From assembly GCF_000731095.1 (NCBI RefSeq), contig NZ_JMTZ01000012.1:1-64000 (forward strand): a stretch of DNA of 64,000 bases. Reading direction: 5' to 3'. Positions 12,031 through 19,303 of the stretch are shown here, in pieces (within the stretch, counting starts at the first letter, position 1; every line of letters starts with the position of its first letter). The notes beneath the pieces are model-generated. The model was not told the DNA's origin, ran no database searches, and worked only from the letters and a program-made list of their open reading frames with translations. This DNA is from Lysobacter antibioticus (GTDB lineage Bacteria; Pseudomonadota; Gammaproteobacteria; Xanthomonadales; Xanthomonadaceae). Made by a program: the position numbers and the translations under genes.

Positions 12031-12477
12031 TCAACGCACCAAACGACCGCGGAACGCCGGCACCAAGGCCCCTTCGGCCAACTTGCCGTTCGGCTTCCAG
12101 ACCACGGTCTGGGCCGGAAAGGATTTGTCTTTCGCATAGGCTGCGACCTTGCCGGCGAGCAACTTGACCGCGCCGCGGGCGCCGGGATTCCAGGCGAACA
12201 CGCCTTCGCGGCCGTACCAGACCACCGGCGTCTGCGAGTCCAGGCGTCGGTCCGGGCACAGGGCGTAGTTGCGTTGCTCGATCACCCGCAATGCCGCGAC
12301 GGGAATGCTTCTGATGCCGGGCCCGGTGCGTTCCGGCGAATGGTCGGGACACACGCGAGAGGCGCGCGCGATGGCTTCGTCGTAGACCTGGCGGTCGCCC
12401 GGGGCCGCCTGCGCCACGGACGCCGCGGCCAAGGCCCATCCGAAGCAAGTGGCGAAGATCTGCGCTTGGCGGTTCAT
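12031..12477 (-). CDS. Secreted hypothetical protein
   Basis: 148 residues with a signal peptide (MNRQAQIFATCFGWALAAASVAQA, cleaved near QA-AP). The mature part has two cysteines (SRVCPDHSP and YALCPDRRL), which could pair in the periplasm, and a Trp-rich end (VVWYGREGVFAW; TVVWKPNGKL). GGAG six bases before the ATG supports the start. No catalytic motif or known domain recognised. It is monocistronic, ending at a downstream hairpin. Confidence 0.7.
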   Translation of the reverse strand: MNRQAQIFATCFGWALAAASVAQAAPGDRQVYDEAIARASRVCPDHSPERTGPGIRSIPVAALRVIEQRNYALCPDRRLDSQTPVVWYGREGVFAWNPGARGAVKLLAGKVAAYAKDKSFPAQTVVWKPNGKLAEGALVPAFRGRLVR

Positions 12478-12776
12478 GGAAACTCCTTACGTTTAACGAT
12501 TGCGTTGACGCGTTTCGAGCGACGGCCCAGCCGGCCATGCAGAGCATAGCAACCGTAAATGGCTCTTCGATGCAGTACCAATGGCGGATGGACTCCATCG
12601 CAAACCAACGCGGAACGGCGGCGATGCAGGCCCTGCGAGCGGCTGGAAACACCGTTCGTCGACCGCCGCCGACGCTACCGGAAGCCTCGGACCGGGCATG
12701 TGAAATCCGCGCTCCTCGCACGCCGGCCGCTGCCTTTCCGGCGTTCGCTCAACCGGGAAAACGGCTTGCCATCAAT

Positions 12777-13247
12777 TTACGGCGTAGCCGTCTCAAGGCC
12801 TGCGCCCACGCCCGCGTTTGCGCCGGGCGCGTAGATATCCGGTACGTACCGCTCCATGAAGGTCTGCGGGTAGCGCGGCGCGGTGAAGCCGTAGCGGGCG
12901 TAAAGCCCGTGCGCATCGCCGGTCGCCAGGGTGAAACGGCGCAGCCCCTGCAACTGCGGATGCGCCAGCACCGCCTCCATCATCTGCTTGCTGAAACCGC
13001 GGCCGCGGCATTCGGGCAACACGAACACGTCGACCAGGTTGGCGAAGGTGGCGTAGTCCGACACGACGCGTGCGAACGCGACCTGGCGGTCGCCGAGGAA
13101 GCCGCCGAAACACAGCGAGTGGGCGATGGATTTCTCGACCAGGGCCAGCGGGATGCCCTGGGCCCAGGTGCTGTGCTCGGACAAAAACCGATGCACGAAG
13201 CCGATGTCGATATGCTCGCGTTCAGAGGTGATGCGTAGTTCGTTCAT
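12777..13247 (-). CDS. GNAT family N-acetyltransferase
   Basis: 156 residues from ATG 13247 (MNELRITSERE). The acetyl-CoA binding motif A is seen as LVDVFVLPECRGRGFSKQMM (the V-x-x-x-x-R/Q-x-x-G-x-G/A pattern with RGRG), followed by LRRFTLATGDAHGLYARYGF, the typical YxxxGF end of motif B. The start of the family domain matches this ATG; the frame open upstream to 13616 is not part of the protein. Substrate unknown. The gene is divergent from the toxin-antitoxin pair. Confidence 0.88.
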   Translation of the reverse strand: MNELRITSEREHIDIGFVHRFLSEHSTWAQGIPLALVEKSIAHSLCFGGFLGDRQVAFARVVSDYATFANLVDVFVLPECRGRGFSKQMMEAVLAHPQLQGLRRFTLATGDAHGLYARYGFTAPRYPQTFMERYVPDIYAPGANAGVGAGLETATP

Positions 13248-13437
13248 TCCCCAGTCTCGATGGATGGCCGATCGCGACGGCAAGCCGATCCATCCGCGAC
13301 GATGGATCGCTGCCCATGAACCGGTAATTTTGCCGCCGATCGCAGGCGCACGCATCCGCCTGCGTTCGCGGCCGATCCAGGGCGCCGGACCGGAACGCCG
13401 GTCGGCCCCGGACAGGCTCGGGCGGGCCAGGCGCCAC

Positions 13438-13468
13438 TTGTGATGGCCGTCCAGTTTTGTGCTAGAGT
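13438..13468 (+). promoter_or_regulatory. Candidate promoter of the Xre-RES operon
   Basis: Extended -10 TGCTAGAGT (13460-13468) with a TTGTGA -35-like hexamer at 13438-13443. The 19-bp spacer is long, but the TGn extension compensates. It lies 28 bp before the antitoxin ATG. Confidence 0.45.
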
Positions 13469-13495
13469 GAGTCCCGATCCAGACAGAGCCCCGCC

Positions 13496-14119
13496 ATGAG
13501 CAAAGCCGCCAAGAAGCCCTCGCCGGCCAAGCCGCTCGCCAAGTCGGCGGGGCGCGCGCAGTCCAGCGTGCACGAAAGCAAGCTCGGCCTGCAGGAATCG
13601 CAGGCCTACCCCGCATCCCAACGCCAGCGCGGCCTGTCGGTCAAGGAGCCGCCGCTGGACGTCCACGGCGCCCCCGCCACGCTCAAGGGCTATGTCAGTT
13701 ATCTGCGCTCGGCCACGCCGCTGCAGCGCGTGGCGGCCGAACGCCAGGGCGTGCCGGCCCAGGTCGTCAAGCACATGGCCGCGAGCATGGAGTTGCCGGC
13801 GGTGCGCATGTTCAACATCCTCGGCATCGCGAAGGCCACCGCCGAAAGCAAGGCCGCACAACAGGCGCGCATCGCCGGCGCCAGCGGCCAGGCCGCGCTC
13901 GGCATCATGCGCTTGCTCGGCATCACCGAGGCCATCGTCGACGCGAGCACCGCCGAAGGCGCGCGCGGCTTCGATTCGGCCAAGTGGCTGGGGCGCTGGA
14001 TCGAGCAGCCGCAGCCCGCGCTCGGCGGCCGCAAGCCGGCCGACCTGCTCGACACGCCGACCGGCTTCGACGTCGTCGCGCGTTTGCTCGGCTCGCTCGA
14101 AAGCGGCTCTTACCAGTGA
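13496..14119 (+). CDS. Xre/MbcA/ParS-type antitoxin of a RES toxin
   Basis: 207 residues. A long basic, disordered N-terminus (Lys/Ala/Pro-rich, 1-45) leads into a helical Xre-like domain (about 60-125: LQRVAAERQGVPAQVVKHMA, MFNILGIAKAT) and a C-terminal toxin-binding DUF2384 domain (about 130-205: GRWIEQPQPALGGRKPADLL then FDVVARLLGSLESGSY). The final segment is the part that inserts into the RES toxin active site in characterised pairs such as MbcTA. The RES toxin follows 34 bp downstream in the same direction, so this is the antitoxin, probably also an autorepressor. The N-terminal extension is longer than in many relatives. Confidence 0.9.
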   Translation: MSKAAKKPSPAKPLAKSAGRAQSSVHESKLGLQESQAYPASQRQRGLSVKEPPLDVHGAPATLKGYVSYLRSATPLQRVAAERQGVPAQVVKHMAASMELPAVRMFNILGIAKATAESKAAQQARIAGASGQAALGIMRLLGITEAIVDASTAEGARGFDSAKWLGRWIEQPQPALGGRKPADLLDTPTGFDVVARLLGSLESGSYQ

Positions 14120-14153
14120 CGTCCGGCGCAGCCGCAAGGACGAGGCCGGCCTC

Positions 14154-14630
14154 ATGAAACTCTGGCGCATCGCCACCGAAACCCGCGCTTATCGCGCCGA
14201 CGATCTCAGCGGCGCCGGCGCGGCCGCGCGTCCGGGGCGTTGGAACGACGACGGCCAGCGCGTGCTCTACACCGCGACCTCGCTGGCGCTGGCGGCGCTG
14301 GAAACCGCGGCCTATGTCGACGCGCACGGCCTGCCCTTGAATCGGCACGTGGTGTCGATCGAGGTGCCGGCGGCGGTATGGAAGGCGCGCCTGCAACTGT
14401 CGCCGCAAGAACTGCCCGGCGCCTGGGACGCGGTGCCCGCCGGCATGGCCAGCGTGCGCGTGGGTTCGCAATGGCTGGCCAGCCAGGCCTCGGCGATTTT
14501 GCTGGTGCCGTCGGTGATCGTGCCGGAGGAATACAACGCCCTGATCAATCCCGAACATCGCGACGCCAAGAAGCTGCGCGCGACCACGGGCCGGCGCTTC
14601 CACTACAACGTGTTGTTCCGGGTGGCCTGA
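14154..14630 (+). CDS. RES domain toxin (NAD+-degrading)
   Basis: 158 residues from ATG 14154, preceded by AAGGACGAGG. The family-defining residues are present: Arg29 in GRWN, Glu50 in ALAALETAAY and Ser120 in LLVPSVIVPEEYN, with the terminal INPEHRDAKKL motif. RES toxins (MbcT, Res) cleave NAD+ by phosphorolysis or hydrolysis and stop growth when the antitoxin is lost. Gene order antitoxin-toxin is canonical. The pair looks intact and functional; no mobile element adjoins it. Confidence 0.93.
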   Translation: MKLWRIATETRAYRADDLSGAGAAARPGRWNDDGQRVLYTATSLALAALETAAYVDAHGLPLNRHVVSIEVPAAVWKARLQLSPQELPGAWDAVPAGMASVRVGSQWLASQASAILLVPSVIVPEEYNALINPEHRDAKKLRATTGRRFHYNVLFRVA

Positions 14631-14757
14631 GCCGCAGCGACGCAGTGTGGCGCCGCATCGCGCGGCGCCCTCGCCCAACCCGCGCCAGGCCGTCCATGGC
14701 CCCTGCGCCGTCCTTGTCGGCGCTTCCTTGCGCCCCTCCCCGCGTCTCCTTCGCCGG

Positions 14758-15534
14758 TCAGACCCACGCCGCTTCCATGCGCTCGAAGGTTCCGTCCTGA
14801 TGGAACAGCGGTCCGAACCACGGGTGCACGACATCGATCGTGACTTCGAAATGCGCTGCATCGAGGTCTCTATGCACAAGAACGAAGCGGCCCGGCCAGA
14901 GCGGCCGCGGCAACGGCAAACGCAGGCCGCGCCAGTGCAGGAAAAACCCCTGGTCGACGAACACCAGCCGGTTCGGCAGCACCTCCAGGCGCACGCGCAT
15001 GCCCAGGCCGCCGCCGAAATGCTCGAGTAATTCGCCGTTTTCGCCCAGGACCATACGCGAGCGGAAACTGAACACCTCGTCGATGAAGTGATAGGTGCGG
15101 GTCTTGATCCAGCCCAGGCCGCTGCGCAAAGGCTGCACGTCGAAACGGAACGGCACTTCGTCGGCGTTCTGGTGCGGCAGCACGCGCGCATAGCGGATCG
15201 CACGCGCGAACAAGCCGCCCAGGCGCGTGCAGCGCACCTGGTGCATGTTGCCGACGTACTCGGCCTGGGCCTCGCCGTCGCCGAGGGTGAAGCGCGCCTG
15301 GATATGCGGATGCAGCAGCTTCCAGCGCGCTCCGAGCGCAGCCCGCAGCAAGGCGGCGAGATCGCTCGATGCCTCGGGTAAACGCGTTTCGCCGCGCGAA
15401 CCGGCAAGACCGCGGTCGCTCGCCGCAGCGGCGCTCACCGAAGCTGCAGTGGCTTGCGGCGTCGAAGGCAGCGGGCCGGTACCGGCCGGATCGAGAACGG
15501 TGGGCTTAAAACAAGCCGGATTCAACAGTTCCAT
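14758..15534 (-). CDS. DUF4166 domain protein
   Basis: 258 residues from ATG 15534 (MELLNPACFKPT), which has GGGGA just upstream; a GTG at 15558 would add 8 residues. An Ala/Ser/Pro linker (20-60) precedes a DUF4166-like region (about 65-258: LHPHIQARF, HQVRCTRLGGLFARAIRY, RTYHFIDEVFSFRSRM, WRGLRLPLPRPLWP, then HPWFGPLF). No signal peptide. The start overlaps the end of the upstream epimerase gene by 29 bp, so translation is probably coupled. DUF4166 is often found next to TIGR01777 epimerase-like proteins, as here; biochemical function unknown. Confidence 0.85.
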   Translation of the reverse strand: MELLNPACFKPTVLDPAGTGPLPSTPQATAASVSAAAASDRGLAGSRGETRLPEASSDLAALLRAALGARWKLLHPHIQARFTLGDGEAQAEYVGNMHQVRCTRLGGLFARAIRYARVLPHQNADEVPFRFDVQPLRSGLGWIKTRTYHFIDEVFSFRSRMVLGENGELLEHFGGGLGMRVRLEVLPNRLVFVDQGFFLHWRGLRLPLPRPLWPGRFVLVHRDLDAAHFEVTIDVVHPWFGPLFHQDGTFERMEAAWV

Positions 15535-17017
15535 GTTGGTCCCCTGGGTGTTCGTCACCCGAATGAGTAGAACGGCAAGCGCGGTCGCTACCGGCGCTCA
15601 GTGCGCCGTCGAGATCGGGATGCAGGAAGCGGTAGCGCTGATCGAGCAGGCGGCGCGGTTCGACCTTGGGGCCGTCGAGCAGCATCGTCGCCATTTCGCC
15701 GAGCGCGAGCCGCAATGGCCAGGCCGGCATGCGCAGGAAGGCCGGCCGATGCAGGCTGTGCGCCAATGCGCGGGTGAAATCGGCCTGGCTGCAGCCGCCC
15801 GGCGCGACCAGGTTGTAAGGACCGCGGATACCGGCATGTTCGACGGCTTGTTCGACGAAACGCAGCACGTCGTCCAGGTGCACCCAGGCGAACCATTGTT
15901 TGCCGTCGCCGAGCACCGCGCCGGCGCCGAGCGAGGCCGACAACGACAGCATCGGCAACACGCCGCCGCTGCGATGCAGGACCAGGCCCAGGCGCATCGT
16001 GATCAGGCGCACGCCCCACTCGCTGACCGGCGCGGCGGCGCGTTCCCAGTCGCAGCACAACTCGCTGGCGAAATCGCCGGCCAGCGCCGTGGGTTCGCGC
16101 AATTCCGGGCCGCTGCGCGCCTGCGCGCCGTACACGCCGATCGCGCTGGCCTGCAGCCACAGCGCCGGCTTGCGTTGCGAACGCTCGCACCAGGCGCGCA
16201 AAGCCAGGGTGGTGTCGATGCGGCTCGCGCGCAACGCACGCTTGCGCGCCGGCGACCAGCGCGGGCCGACCACCGGTGCGCCGGCGAGATTCACCACCAC
16301 ATCGATGGCCTCGTCGTCGCGCAATTCGGCGGTGTCGGCGATGCAGCGCACGCGGCCGCCGAAACGCAAGGCGGCACGGCGCGGATCGCGGCTGAGCACG
16401 GTGACGCGATGGCCGCCGGCGATCAAACCTTCGACGAGAGCGGTGCCGATGAAGCCGGTGCCGCCGCTGATCAAAAAACCGGTCTGCGGCTGCCCGGCGA
16501 GCAAGGCGCGCGGCGCCGGTTCGGCGGCATTGACGCCTGCGGCGAGTCCGTCGCGCAGCGCCGATACGCCGATGCCGAGCGCCGCCGCGGTCAGCGCCCA
16601 CGACGCCCAACCGTGCGAGACCGGCAGCAAGGCGCTCGGCGCGCTCCAGTCCTGTGCGGTCGCCAGGGCATACACGGCGAACATCGCGCCGCCGTTGACG
16701 GCGAGGATGGTGTGCAGCACGCGCTCGGTCGGCGGCAGCAGGCGCGTCGCGTCCTCGACGACGAAATCCCACAAGGTGATGGCGACTTCCACCAGCACCA
16801 GCGCCCACACCAGCGCCAGCCACAGGCCTTGCGGATGCAGCCAGGCGAACACCAGGAACAACGCGCCGTAGATGAAGGCGCGCGCCGAATGCAGTTTCAG
16901 TTCGAGCGCGGCGCTGCGGCGATTGGCGAGTTTTTCCATCAGTTCGTGATGGGCGACGGTGTCGATCGCGCCCAGCACGACCTGGATCAGCAACAAGGCG
17001 ATGAAGACACGTTCCAT
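15506..17017 (-). CDS. Fusion of a membrane domain and a TIGR01777-type SDR epimerase
   Basis: 503 residues. The first 160 contain four hydrophobic segments (MERVFIALLLIQVVLGAID; ARAFIYGALFLVFAWL; WLALVWALVLVEVAITLW; TILAVNGGAMFAVYAL) of DoxX-like type. From about 178 (FLISGGTGFIGTALVEGLI) there is an NAD(P)-binding Rossmann domain with GGTGFIG, VVNLAGAPV, a possible active-site YG in IGVYG, and WFAWVHLDDV, the signature of YfcH/TIGR01777 epimerases. The C-terminal 30 residues are low-complexity where the next gene overlaps. It is the second gene of a DCC-epimerase-DUF4166 operon, 13 bp after the DCC gene. The membrane fusion suggests action at the inner membrane. Substrate unknown. Confidence 0.9.
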   Translation of the reverse strand: MERVFIALLLIQVVLGAIDTVAHHELMEKLANRRSAALELKLHSARAFIYGALFLVFAWLHPQGLWLALVWALVLVEVAITLWDFVVEDATRLLPPTERVLHTILAVNGGAMFAVYALATAQDWSAPSALLPVSHGWASWALTAAALGIGVSALRDGLAAGVNAAEPAPRALLAGQPQTGFLISGGTGFIGTALVEGLIAGGHRVTVLSRDPRRAALRFGGRVRCIADTAELRDDEAIDVVVNLAGAPVVGPRWSPARKRALRASRIDTTLALRAWCERSQRKPALWLQASAIGVYGAQARSGPELREPTALAGDFASELCCDWERAAAPVSEWGVRLITMRLGLVLHRSGGVLPMLSLSASLGAGAVLGDGKQWFAWVHLDDVLRFVEQAVEHAGIRGPYNLVAPGGCSQADFTRALAHSLHRPAFLRMPAWPLRLALGEMATMLLDGPKVEPRRLLDQRYRFLHPDLDGALSAGSDRACRSTHSGDEHPGDQHGTVESGLF

Positions 17018-17030
17018 GATCGCGCTCCGC

Positions 17031-17468
17031 TCAGAAGTGGGTCGGGCAATGCTCGTTGTCGCAGCGCGGCGCAGGCTCGTGCCCGGCTTCGCGATAACCG
17101 AGCCAGCGCGACACGCGGTGCCGGTTCGGTGCGATCCAGCGGTAAGCGCGCGCAGCCATGCGTCCCGCTCCCGGCACGCGCAGCGGCCAGGTCAGCCAGC
17201 CGAGGCCGACCGCGCGATAGGCCTCGGCGATGCCGGGCACGCCGATCCGCCATTCGCCGTTCGGCAGTCGCACGTGCAGGGCATTGCGCAGCGCTTCGAG
17301 TTCGAAACCCCATTGCGCGGCGTCGAACTCCGGCGCGGCGATGTCGACCAATTGCAGGCGGCCGCGGCGGTCGTGGGCCTTGAGCCGGTGCATCTCGGTG
17401 CGGCACAGCGGACAGGCGTGGTCGTACAGGGCGATGACGGCGTGCGGGACGGGATCGTGCTTGCTCAT
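17031..17468 (-). CDS. DCC-family (DUF393) thiol-disulfide oxidoreductase-like protein
   Basis: 145 residues. The N-terminus ALYDHACPLCRTEMHRLKAHDRR carries the family CxxC (CPLC) after a beta strand ending in YD, as in the DCC family (YDGxCxxC). Middle: LQLVDIAAPEFD; end: a basic helix and a Cys-rich tail (CDNEHCPTHF) that could bind metal. AGGAG lies seven bases before the ATG. It is the first gene of the operon with the epimerase and DUF4166 genes, downstream of a GbsR/MarR-type regulator. A 24-bp operator-like sequence ends 15 bp before its start codon. Confidence 0.88.
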   Translation of the reverse strand: MSKHDPVPHAVIALYDHACPLCRTEMHRLKAHDRRGRLQLVDIAAPEFDAAQWGFELEALRNALHVRLPNGEWRIGVPGIAEAYRAVGLGWLTWPLRVPGAGRMAARAYRWIAPNRHRVSRWLGYREAGHEPAPRCDNEHCPTHF

Positions 17469-17483
17469 GGCCTGCTCCTACAG

Positions 17484-17507
17484 TTATTTCGGTAATTAGA
17501 GAAATTA
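17484..17507 (-). promoter_or_regulatory. Operator-like site before the DCC-epimerase-DUF4166 operon
   Basis: Read on the minus strand it is TAATTTCT-N9-GAAATAA, the same ends and spacing as the site before the regulator gene at 18212-18235. It also contains a perfect inner repeat GTAATT-N5-AATTAC (17492-17508). It lies so close to the start codon that it must overlap the core promoter, so repression is likely. Confidence 0.6.
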
Positions 17508-17523
17508 CTGGACAAAAAAACGC

Positions 17524-18201
17524 TCAGGACGGGTCGTCTCCGGCGCGCGCGCGGCCGGCTTCGGGCTGACGCGTTTCGGGGTGGCCTGCTTCGGGATCTG
17601 CTTCGGAGGCGGCGCCCGCTTCGGGATAAGGCTCGACCGGCGGAGCTTGGGGCGGCGGCAGCGGCTTGACCGGGCCGCGCACGTATTGCTGGATGCGCGC
17701 GCCCATCTTGAGCAGCTTGATCAGGGTCTTGGGGTCGAGCCGGTTCATCTCGTCGATCCAGCTGGTGCCGGTCTCCATGAAGTCCAGCACCTCGCGCATG
17801 CGCTCCAGGGTGCGCTGGTCGCGCGGATCGGCCGGGTGGCTGGCGCTGTCGAGCACCGAGCTGCGCAGCATGCTCAGGGTCGGCTCGATCTCGCGCCGGC
17901 GCCGCTCCTGGACCACGGCGCGGAAGATGTCCCAAACGTCCTTGTAGGTCTCGAAGTGGTCGCGGCGGTCGCCAAGCACGTGGGTGACCCGGGCCAGGTT
18001 CCAGCCCTGCAGTTCCTTGAGGCTGGTGCTCACGTTGGAACGCGCCAGGCTGAGGGTTTCGCAGATCTCGTCGGCGGTGATCGCGCGCTCGGACAGGAAC
18101 AGCAGCGCATGAATCTGGGCGACGGTGCGGTTGACGCCCCAACGGCTGCCCATCTCACCCCAGTGGAGGATGAATTTCTCTTGGAGCGGGCTGAGCTGCA
18201 T
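17524..18201 (-). CDS. GbsR/MarR-type transcriptional regulator
   Basis: 225 residues from ATG 18201 (MQLSPLQEKFILHWGEMGS). A winged helix occupies about 25-95: INxxxAQIHALLFLSERAIT, then DEICETLSLARSNVSTSLKELQGW (recognition helix) and DRRDHFE (wing). Residues 95-165 form the dimerisation helices; the last 45 residues are Pro/Glu-rich and disordered. This matches GbsR-like regulators (long MarR relatives, which often respond to small organic molecules). The upstream extension to 18258 crosses the operator and is not coding. A 24-bp palindromic site sits 10 bp before the start, pointing to autorepression, and recurs before the downstream operon. Confidence 0.9.
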   Translation of the reverse strand: MQLSPLQEKFILHWGEMGSRWGVNRTVAQIHALLFLSERAITADEICETLSLARSNVSTSLKELQGWNLARVTHVLGDRRDHFETYKDVWDIFRAVVQERRRREIEPTLSMLRSSVLDSASHPADPRDQRTLERMREVLDFMETGTSWIDEMNRLDPKTLIKLLKMGARIQQYVRGPVKPLPPPQAPPVEPYPEAGAASEADPEAGHPETRQPEAGRARAGDDPS

Positions 18202-18211
18202 GGGTTTTCTC

Positions 18212-18235
18212 TTATTTCTGTTTAGACAGAAATTA
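18212..18235 (-). promoter_or_regulatory. Palindromic operator before the GbsR/MarR-type gene
   Basis: On the plus strand ATTTCTGT-TTAG-ACAGAAAT (18214-18233) is a perfect 8-bp inverted repeat with a 4-bp spacer. On the minus strand the wider site reads TAATTTCT-N9-GAAATAA, identical at both ends to the site at 17484-17507. It lies 10 bp before the regulator's start codon. Confidence 0.65.
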
Positions 18236-18304
18236 AAGAATGATCCGGCGGGAGTCAATCTCCGTTCGTCGGTTTAGGGGCCGCTCGGATCAAGGGCTTC
18301 AAGG

Positions 18305-18328
18305 GTAGGAGCGGCGCAAGCCGCGACC
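18305..18328. repeat. REP-like palindromic element
   Basis: A 24-bp unit beginning GTAGGAGCGGCG and ending CGCGACC. It can fold on GCGGC-x-x-x-GCCGC. The same unit occurs inverted at 18409-18432 and 18466-18489, and elsewhere in the window. Confidence 0.75.
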
Positions 18329-18393
18329 ACTCGAAGCCCGAATACGCAGGCCCTACGAATCATTCCAAAGCTACGCAGCTTTCGGCCGGCGAC

Positions 18394-18507
18394 GACCTCG
18401 CGGCCCGAGGTCGCGGCTTGCGCCGCTCCTACCCCGAAGCCCACAGCACGGACCTCGCGGCCCGAGGTCGCGGCTTGCGCCGCTCCTACCCCGAAGCCCA
18501 CAGCACG
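18394..18507. repeat. Two tandem 57-bp repeats containing REP-like units
   Basis: Bases 18394-18450 and 18451-18507 are identical 57-mers. Each starts GACCTCGCGGCCCGAGG and contains an inverted copy of the GTAGGAGCGGCG unit followed by CCCGAAGCCCACAGCAC. The block lies between the regulator and lexA. With the element at 18305 it fills most of this intergenic stretch. Confidence 0.85.
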
Positions 18508-18611
18508 CAGCATCGGTCTCAGCCTGCGCGACCGCCCCGACGCAGGCTCGCGCTGCGAGCCGGACCATCCGTCGGCTGCTTCGATCAAGTCTTACCGGCT
18601 TGCCCATTTGT

Positions 18612-18625
18612 TACTAAGATTAGTA
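18612..18625 (+). promoter_or_regulatory. LexA (SOS) box overlapping the lexA promoter
   Basis: TACTAA-GA-TTAGTA is a perfect 14-bp palindrome that ends one base before the lexA start codon. TAAGAT (18615-18620) inside it can serve as -10, placing the transcription start at or next to the ATG. The palindrome resembles the TTAGTA/TACTAA boxes known for LexA proteins of imuAB cassettes in Xanthomonadaceae. Confidence 0.75.
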
Positions 18626-18626
18626 C

Positions 18627-19295
18627 ATGAGCCTGACCGACACCCGCCGCGCCCTCCTCGCCTACCTGCGCGAACGCATCGCCGCCGACGGCCTGCCGCC
18701 GTCGCAGCAGGAGATCGCCGCGCATTTCGGCTTCCGCCAGAACCGCTCGGCCGGCTATCACCTGCAAGCCCTGCAGGCCGAAGGGCTGATCGAGCTGCTG
18801 CCCGGCCGCGCCCGCGGCATCCGCCTAGTCCATGAGGCCGGTCTGGACGGCGAATTCGATACCAGCGGCTTCGACGACAGCGACCGTGCCGATGCCGCCG
18901 CCAACGACGATTCGCGCCTGTCCCTGCCGATCCTCGGCCGCGTCGCCGCCGGCGCGCCGATCGGCGCCGCCGCCGAGGCCGAGAGCCACGTCCTGATCGA
19001 CCGCCTGCTGTTCTCGCCGCGCCCGGACTACCTGCTGCGGGTCAAAGGCGATTCGATGCGCGAAGACGGCATCCTCGACGGCGACCTGGTCGCCGTGCAC
19101 CGCACCCGCGACGCCGCCAACGGCCAGACCGTGGTCGCGCGCATCGGCGAGGAAATCACCATCAAGCGCCTGAAGATCACCGCCGACGGCATCGAGTTGC
19201 TGCCGCGCAATCCCGACTACGCGCCGATCGTGATCGCCGCCGACGCCGACTTCGCGATCGAAGGCATCTACTGCGGCCTGGTACGCCGGGCCTGA
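18627..19295 (+). CDS. lexA: LexA-type SOS repressor of the imuAB-dnaE2 cassette
   Basis: 222 residues. The N-terminal winged helix (1-68) reads RRALLAYLRERIAADGLPPS, with recognition-helix region FGFRQNRSAGYHLQAL; the S24 autoprotease domain spans about 98-222. The cleavage bond is Ala108-Gly109 (GRVAAGAP), Ser143 lies in KGDSM, and Lys180 in EITIKRL. The Ala-Ser and Ser-Lys spacings (35 and 37) equal those of E. coli LexA. A linker of about 30 acidic residues (72-96) is longer than usual. It is the first gene of an SOS operon with imuA 8 bp downstream. No Shine-Dalgarno precedes the ATG and the LexA box abuts it, so the mRNA may be leaderless. Confidence 0.95.
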   Translation: MSLTDTRRALLAYLRERIAADGLPPSQQEIAAHFGFRQNRSAGYHLQALQAEGLIELLPGRARGIRLVHEAGLDGEFDTSGFDDSDRADAAANDDSRLSLPILGRVAAGAPIGAAAEAESHVLIDRLLFSPRPDYLLRVKGDSMREDGILDGDLVAVHRTRDAANGQTVVARIGEEITIKRLKITADGIELLPRNPDYAPIVIAADADFAIEGIYCGLVRRA

Positions 19296-19303
19296 GCGCG
19301 GCC

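Noticed and set aside
15559-15600. Longer start for the DUF4166 protein beyond GTG 15558
   Set aside because: No start codon with a ribosome site lies upstream, and the ATG at 15534 has GGGGA at suitable spacing.
18394-18507. Tandem repeats as a CRISPR remnant
   Set aside because: Only two identical units without unique spacers, no cas genes, and the unit contains a REP-like palindrome.
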